The notes beneath the pieces are model-generated. The model had not been told where the DNA came from. It saw only the letters and a list, made by a program, of their open reading frames with translations, and did no database searches. Both the position numbers and the translations under genes were made by a program. A stretch of DNA of 64,000 bases from Heterobilharzia americana (lineage: Eukaryota > Platyhelminthes > Trematoda > Strigeidida > Schistosomatidae): positions 110,292,701 to 110,356,700 of the forward strand of contig OX104134.1 of NCBI GenBank assembly GCA_944470555.2, in the 5' to 3' direction. Within the stretch, counting starts at the first letter, position 1, and the number at the start of each line of letters is the position of its first letter. Shown piece after piece: positions 58,380-64,000 of this stretch.

Positions 58380-58905
58380 GGTACAGAGCCTTCAATACAG
58401 TGATGTACTTACTCGACATATCCATCTCATTGGGATACACTATCATAAGAACCTCTTGACAGACGGAATCGAATGCGGCCTTCAAGTGTAGAAATACAGC
58501 CAGTGTCAGGAGTTAGCACGTGTGTTTTCCAGAATCTGGCAGAGTCAATATCTGGTTGACTCACCTCGCAACCAGGTTTGAAACCTGACTGGTTTTTAAG
58601 GTTTATTAATCCCAATTTCTGTTCAGACATCTGATAATAATAGAGCCTAGAATCTTAGACACTATGTTCGTCAGGCTGATTTCCCTGTGATTATCATGAG
58701 AGGATTTCCCCCCTTTTCTGAAGACTGGGGCAATCAGTGATCGAGTCCAGGGAGAGGGTAGAATATCTCACTTAAACAAACTAGGTAACACTTCAGTTAA
58801 CCTAACCAATAGTCCTTCATCATTGCTCTTAAATACCTCCCATACTAGTCCATCTGATCCTGCTGTCCTTCCTCGTTTTAGAGTACATAGGTTTTACTTC
58901 TTCAT
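58380..58905 (-). mobile_element. Non-LTR reverse transcriptase relic (second family)
   Basis: Minus strand, broken frames: GGSDGLVWEVFKSNDEGLLV, LPSPWTRSLIAPVFRKGG, NQSGFKPGCEVSQPDIDSA, RFWKTHV, then LSRGSYDSVSQ-like. These are the fingers and first palm motifs (G-x-D-G-x-x-x-E, S-L-I-x-P-V-F-K-K-G, N-Q-x-G-F-x-P-G, A-F-D-S). It may be the same family as 16192-16660. Confidence 0.75.
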
Positions 58906-59009
58906 CTCATTTTGTATGAGTTAACCTGTGAAATTCATGGCAATGTCAAGTTACCAGAAAATGTTTACAAACTATATTTTTTCCTTAACATTCTATAAAA
59001 TATGTTGTT

Positions 59010-59065
59010 ACTTACAGGAAGAAACGCGAGTCCTGGATTCCACTGCTAGCAACTATGCATCATTA
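59010..59065 (+). mobile_element. Truncated Sm-alpha hammerhead repeat
   Basis: Plus strand GGAAGAAACGCGAGTCCTGG, ATTCCACTGCTAGC, then TATGCATCATT. GAAAC, the short stem III and the cleavage context GAGTC/CTGGATTCC are well kept. The upstream half (CTGANGA, stem II 5' strand, tRNA head) is absent, as in a 5'-truncated copy. Confidence 0.65.
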
Positions 59066-59668
59066 TCATTTTTTTAAAATAGTTTGATCGTTTTTAAACC
59101 TTCATTACATTACTCCGGCATTTAACGATTAGTTGTATAACTGTTTACTTTATTGAACACTGGAGCTACAGCTATGTGCCAAAAAGTCATTTTACTAATA
59201 GACAATTCCACAGAAATAAATATATAATTAGATTAAAACCTTTTCATACTGAAGTACCTTTTTGAGAGGCGTTAATAGTTTACATGTTTGTACATCACAA
59301 AAATTCCATTGTTATTACATAGATGACTAAAATAAGAAATACTTTTAGACAGTGTACAGATGGAATGTGTGCCGCTGAGCAAACTTTTATCAGAACTATA
59401 CTCCATCGAGTAGCTATCAAAGCTTTGAATACGCGTCAAATACATATTATTGTATTCAGATATTCAAAATTTTAAACACTTTAAACTTGACCATCATAAT
59501 TACTAGTTAAACATAAGATCTTTATCAGTTATTACATTAATTGACTGACTTTAATGAAAATTGGTCTAATCAGTTGACACAAAGCTGTCTGAATGATGTA
59601 GTAATATTAGTATCAAAATTAAACACTGAGTCGTGCATATTTGAATTTCGACAGAATATAGTTCTTAC

Positions 59669-59752
59669 CAAGTATTTAGATAAGTCTCTCCGATGAGTGT
59701 CAAAATGTGTGAAACCTAAATCTGGTTTTTTCTGTTCACTGAATTCAGACAT
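59669..59752 (-). CDS. Candidate initiator exon of unknown gene
   Basis: ATG at 59752 followed by 28 codons (MSEFSEQKKPDLGFTHFDTH, RRDLSKYL), then a donor TACTTG/GTAAGA (GT at 59668-59667), phase 0. It is on the same strand as the FARP-like gene and about 12.5 kb upstream of its first recognised exon, so it could be its first coding exon. It cannot join directly to 47060-47181, because half of F1 would be missing. No homology is recognised. Confidence 0.4.
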
Positions 59753-59759
59753 CTTACTT

Positions 59760-60810
59760 CAAAATAACATGATTATACTCATTTTCCCCCGTAACTTAAT
59801 TATGTCCTGCTGCCTCAGATTAACTCAGAATTCATCGGAGAATTAGGTAAATGTGTAGTCACTACAGTAGGCAGCCTTAGCTATTGGACAGTGAGGAAAA
59901 GTGAAGCTGATAACTGAAGTTTAAAAGAAAACAAGTGGTGAAAGAACTTATTAGCAAAGAGAGGAAAGTTGTTAACTACATTGGCAATAATGGTCTTAGT
60001 GTTGTTTGGCTGATCTCATCGCAGATCAGCTCTGTTCAACTTCTGCGTTTTAGTTTATTTTTCTAAAATTCTAACAATTATTAGGCAGAGTATTTATCCA
60101 TAATTACGATAATGTAATTTGAAACATTTTCCTGGATTACTTTCATCAAATACTCCAATTTCCCATGAATTTAGATCCAGAAAACGCAAATTGACACAGA
60201 TACACAAGTGAAACGTGGGTGCTAGGAAGAATTCTGCTCTGATCGTTACTATTTGTGTGGCGCTGTCTTTTCACCTCATAACCTCTTACAGTTTCGTAGC
60301 ATAATAAACTACAGGGAGAAAGATGCCATTGTGACCAATAATAGGATGCAATGAAAAATAAAGGATCGATTCTGGTATCTACCAAACATCAATAAAATGT
60401 TGGTTTGTATGAAAAACTAAGAATAATGGAAAACAGTTTATCTGTATATTTTTGTGGCTACCTGAAGAGTAGATGGAATCTCGAAACTTGTTCACCTACC
60501 TACACCTCTCTAACAAGTTATCATCTAATTAAGAGACCAACACAAAGAATTCATGGAAGGGATCTCCTAACAAAGAATTTATCTCGAACTTTAATGGAGC
60601 CCTCAAGTTACACTCCAGAGCATGTTCTAGTATCGTCTAAAAGCAAAATGAAAGACTGATGATATTCTCACTAAGACTTGACCTCAGAAGCAGTTGCTTT
60701 CATCGTCAGAGCGTTGCCGTTAGGCCTTTGAGTCATCATCGCCACTGTTTGTGCAACAATTATAACTTTGATGTTATTGCTTGAGGTTTCCAGTCACTGA
60801 CCGAACCGAA
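59760..60810. other. No feature recognised
   Basis: AT-rich; short ORFs on both strands without supporting signals. Confidence 0.4.
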
Positions 60811-60814
60811 TATG

Positions 60815-60970
60815 ATGGAAGACAAATACCAGATTCTACTGCTAGCCACTGCCCATCATCACTATCAAACAAAAATTACTGGTAAAGTCTAGGAATCCGT
60901 ACACGAGCATATATGGCAGTAGTAACTGGTCAATCCGGTCTATTCAACGGCAGGAAATTACTTATATCTT
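60815..60970 (+). mobile_element. Sm-alpha-like repeat, 3' half with tail
   Basis: ACCAGATTCTACTGCTAGCC, ACTGCCCATCATC, then the shared tail (ATATATGGCAGTAG, CTGGTCAATCCGGTC, GGCAGGAAATTAC). The ribozyme core is lost. Confidence 0.55.
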
Positions 60971-61149
60971 TTTTCGGTCATAAAATCAAATTTTGAAATT
61001 TTCCTAGTGCAAGAAAATTTACCATGTTTTTCATCATCTCCAAAGATAACAGCTTCAAGTTTTATTTCACTTAAATATCCTGACAATTTTAGCTGTGAAG
61101 ATGGCCATTCACTTTATTTCAATAAACGTGGTTATTAACTTCACATAAT

Positions 61150-61400
61150 TATGTTTTTTGGCTGGTATTGACCACCAGAGAACCCTGGACAATGACTGGA
61201 TGTCTGCTTGCACTCGTGACCAGAGCCTTTTTGCAGTGTCAGTAGGGCCGGTAGCCCTACAAGATTTAGACCGATTCAACCTTGTGATTCAGACAGAGAA
61301 GCTGCCGCCGAGCTATTCTAGGGGAAATAAATCTCATGTAGGACTGGATCTCATATACTTGTTGACAAATTAAGGGTAGTCACTATCATACTTTTCAGCC
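61150..61400 (-). mobile_element. SINE relic (family 2)
   Basis: Plus-strand landmarks ACCAGAGAACCCTGGACAAT, TGCACTCGTGACCAGAG and ATGTAGGACTGGATCTCATA correspond, in order, to the family 2 SINE on the minus strand. Pol III boxes and ribozyme are eroded. Confidence 0.5.
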
Positions 61401-61489
61401 CAACTTGCTGACCAAACTTCATAGGTAAGTTCAAAATGTGTTCATTTCCAATGCAGTGGATTTTGATTAGTGTCAAGTAAGTAACTAAA

Positions 61490-61545
61490 AGCGACTTGAA
61501 GGAAACCTTGAGCCTGTGTTTCCTACTTGTTGGCAGTAGCTGTTT
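61490..61545 (-). mobile_element. Ribozyme-end scrap of a family 2 SINE
   Basis: Minus strand CCAACAAGTAGGAAACACAG then GCTCAAGGTTTCC. ACAAGTA, GAAAC and CTCAAGG recall the 3' half of the family 2 hammerhead (compare 21260-21304). Confidence 0.4.
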
Positions 61546-61559
61546 AAGAAAATCTGGGA

Positions 61560-63640
61560 CAAATATTATATGCAACTACTGTTATCACCACTTTGAATAT
61601 CCTTATTAATATCATCCATTATTTGGATGAGTTAGTAAGCAGGATAGTTACCTCGAGTCAAGAGATTATAAAGTACTTCACAATACCCGTTGAAGTGTAT
61701 ATATGTACCTTCTCCTGGTTATAAATAATTGAGAATAGTTGACTTATATGTGTGTATAGAGGGTTGTACTGAAACCGATGGACCCAAAACGACAGTCAGA
61801 AAAGATGCTTAATGTCAACCCAAGTCTTCGCTTACATCATGATATCCGTAAAGATGTAAATTATTTAGTTTCTGGAGTATCGATGCGATAATTTCTACTC
61901 TTTCTCTTGAGTGAATAGTTCACTGAACAGATTGATGACAGATATTTGAAAGTTATCCGCATTATCATTTCAAAATTTACACTTGGGTATGAATATTATG
62001 TGATGAATATTAAGACCAAATGACATCACTGATTTATGTAAGACAATTGTTATTAAATTGCTGAAGTTCCATTACTGTATCAGCTTAGTAAGCTTTTCTG
62101 AGTCTTACGCACACTATAACAATGGTTTCCATGGGGAGCTATAGATCGTAGAACCAAAATGATACACAAGATGCAGAGAGTGGAGTAGTGTGCAAAATGC
62201 CATCTTGCGATTCATTACAGACACATTAGGTCAATCAGTAGTGCTACGTTGTGATTACTACTGGTCAGGTTGCAGATATCATATGACTAAAACGTTATTG
62301 ATGGTCCACTGATTATATGTCGCAAGTTTCGTTCGTTTGAGAAAATTAAGGTAAAAGCTGCAGAAGTATAAGCTTTAAACTGTGAATCATTCTTCCGTCA
62401 GTTTCCGATGCGTTATCCTAGAATGTTATGTGTTGTAGACCGTAGTTCGGCAATACGATTATAATTATTTCTACATATATATTGACATGTGAAAAACAGA
62501 AAAATTTATTCATACTTTCAATCAAGTTTTCCTTACTATACTACTCTCTTAGTAATTATTTTACATGTCTTTACGTATCATTTCGCTATCCTTGCATATG
62601 CATAAAACAAGACAACACGACAACACACAACGCTTTTAAATGCTTCTTCTTTTTTACTCACTCGAAGAAACAAGAAAATGAAATCAAATTGATAAGTATA
62701 AAATTTTTCTCACATCATATTTTGCAAAATGTGTCCGTATATTCGACTAGTTGTGTGTGAGCATACAACGACTTGATATTTAGCTTACAAGCATGTGAAT
62801 CGTTACGTATATTTTTCAGTGCAGTTACGTAACACTGATAATAGATACCGTCATTGGATAGCCTGTAAGAGCAAGCAGATATAGTTCAGCCTATCAAACC
62901 TTTACCATCATGAGTAGTAAATGAACTACATTCAATTCGAAAACATATATTTCACGGGATACTGGTCTATTACATTTATTTCACGGAATGTCTCTTACAT
63001 TTCACTATGAAACAAAGGGGAAATCAAATGAAAGAAACTTTCATTTACTTATTCCGCCCCATTATCGCGTATGGCAACAATGCTACTATGGACTGACATT
63101 TTGTGTGTTTGTCTGCAGAAAGCCAGGCAGAGAGGGATTTTTTTTCTCCAGAAAAATCTATCATAAATAATTTAGGTGAAATGACTTTCAGTAGGGAAAA
63201 ACTGAGAATGAAGAAGAAACAGTAATAATTTGTTAGTTGGGTAAAAAATCATTTTAACAGAAACAATGAAAAATATTCTGTAGAAATAGGTAAAAGCCAT
63301 GAAAAATTACTAATCACTGATAGTGACAAGAATGAGTTGATTGTGATCAAAATATTACAATACAGAGTAATTAAGCCGAATTTGTAATCTTATTTGGGAG
63401 TTGATTCTCTCATTTCGTAGTTTATCTATACGGAGTGTAAATGAATACTGACAAAACAACTCATGCAAAGCTCTACTCTATTATACGTGTGTTACTGACA
63501 TTTAATTGAATATTACTCTGTGTGGACACAGGCTACTTGTACTAATCTCCAAAACGTTTTCAATGTGTAAAACTAGTTTGTGATTAGGCATGATATTCTT
63601 ACACTAAAGCCTTGATTTTCCATTTTCCTCGTGTTACCAG
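61560..63640. other. No feature recognised
   Basis: AT-rich; no exon or repeat identified. Confidence 0.4.
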
Positions 63641-63728
63641 CAGGTTCACCCAGAGATCAAAATGTTGGTCGTCGTATAAACAGGATACTTGCTGAAACTA
63701 AACATAGCAGTAAACTCCATTTGCCAAG
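63641..63728 (+). CDS. Candidate internal exon of an unidentified plus-strand gene
   Basis: An 88-base stretch bounded by a good acceptor (TTTTCCATTTTCCTCGTG then TTACCAG) and donor (CCAAG/GTAACT). One frame is open: GSPRDQNVGRRINRILAETK then HSSKLHLPR. The other two frames have stops. The base composition is less AT-rich than the flanks. No family is recognised. If real, a second gene enters the window on the opposite strand to the FARP-like gene. Confidence 0.5.
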
Positions 63729-64000
63729 GTAACTACTTCTTACAGCTTATCACTGAGACAAAGTAAATCAGGGACTTTGTTTGTATTTGTTTCTGAAATT
63801 TTGATACTATCTACAAGGACAGTGATGTATAAATATCTTGACCTGAAGACGAGCGAAGGTTAAAACTGAGGACTGTCAGCTTTTTTTGCAGCTAATCATC
63901 TTATGAAGAAAACTTCAAGATAACGCTACACTGATATGCTGGTGGATACCTTTAGTAGCTGAATACTATTTACATAAGTCAGTAAGAAACATCTCCAGAC

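Noticed and set aside
1..64000. Prokaryotic features, CRISPR arrays, rRNA genes
   Set aside because: No spaced identical repeats, no rRNA-like conserved blocks and no operon structure; introns and element types show a metazoan genome.

Overview
The window is eukaryotic and AT-rich, with intron-interrupted coding sequence embedded in decayed retroelements. Three signals together point to a blood fluke (Schistosoma or a close schistosomatid): RTE-type non-LTR retrotransposons, Penelope-like elements with GIY-YIG endonuclease domains, and tRNA-headed SINE-like repeats that end in hammerhead-ribozyme sequence of the Sm-alpha kind. This assignment is inference from element content; no species-diagnostic gene was seen.  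--  Host gene: nine exons on the minus strand, spread over 47.2 to 6.8 kb, appear to form one gene. Six encode most of a FERM domain: 47060-47181 (late F1), 43055-43152 and 41741-41865 (F2), 39072-39159 (F2 to F3), 37225-37380 (F3) and 34821-34969 (end of F3 plus the start of the FERM-adjacent region). Three encode a Ser/Thr-rich linker: 16929-17935, 14181-14283 and 6798-7566. Exon phases agree at every junction that can be tested, apart from three single-base frameshifts that each lie at or beside a homopolymer run. The best family match is FARP1/2 (FERM, RhoGEF and pleckstrin domain proteins). The first half of F1 and the expected DH and PH domains were not found. The gene therefore covers at least 40 kb, with introns up to about 17 kb that hold most of the repeats.  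--  Layout: 1-4.8 kb is a cluster of RTE fragments in opposite orientations around a Penelope fragment; 1.5 kb of it recurs at 22.2-23.7 kb. From 6.8 to 47.2 kb lie the FARP-like exons, with SINEs at 7.7, 10.3, 12.7-13.0, 14.5, 21.3, 31.2, 33.4, 36.4-37.0 and 43.4 kb, and Penelope fragments at 25.3-26.4, 29.0-29.5, possibly 38.7, and 44.0-44.7 kb. From 47.5 to 51.8 kb lie the longest RTE copy and the longest Penelope copy. From 52 to 64 kb the window is sparse: non-LTR and SINE relics, one candidate initiator exon on the minus strand (59.7 kb) and one candidate exon on the plus strand (63.7 kb).  --  The most interesting layer is the ribozyme layer. At least three repeat families, all with tRNA-like heads, carry hammerhead-like 3' segments. 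In several copies the sequence at the stem III position is a short palindrome, the arrangement expected of dimer-forming hammerheads. They share the locus with GIY-YIG Penelope elements, a class that also carries hammerheads in known genomes. All mobile-element ORFs seen here are broken.
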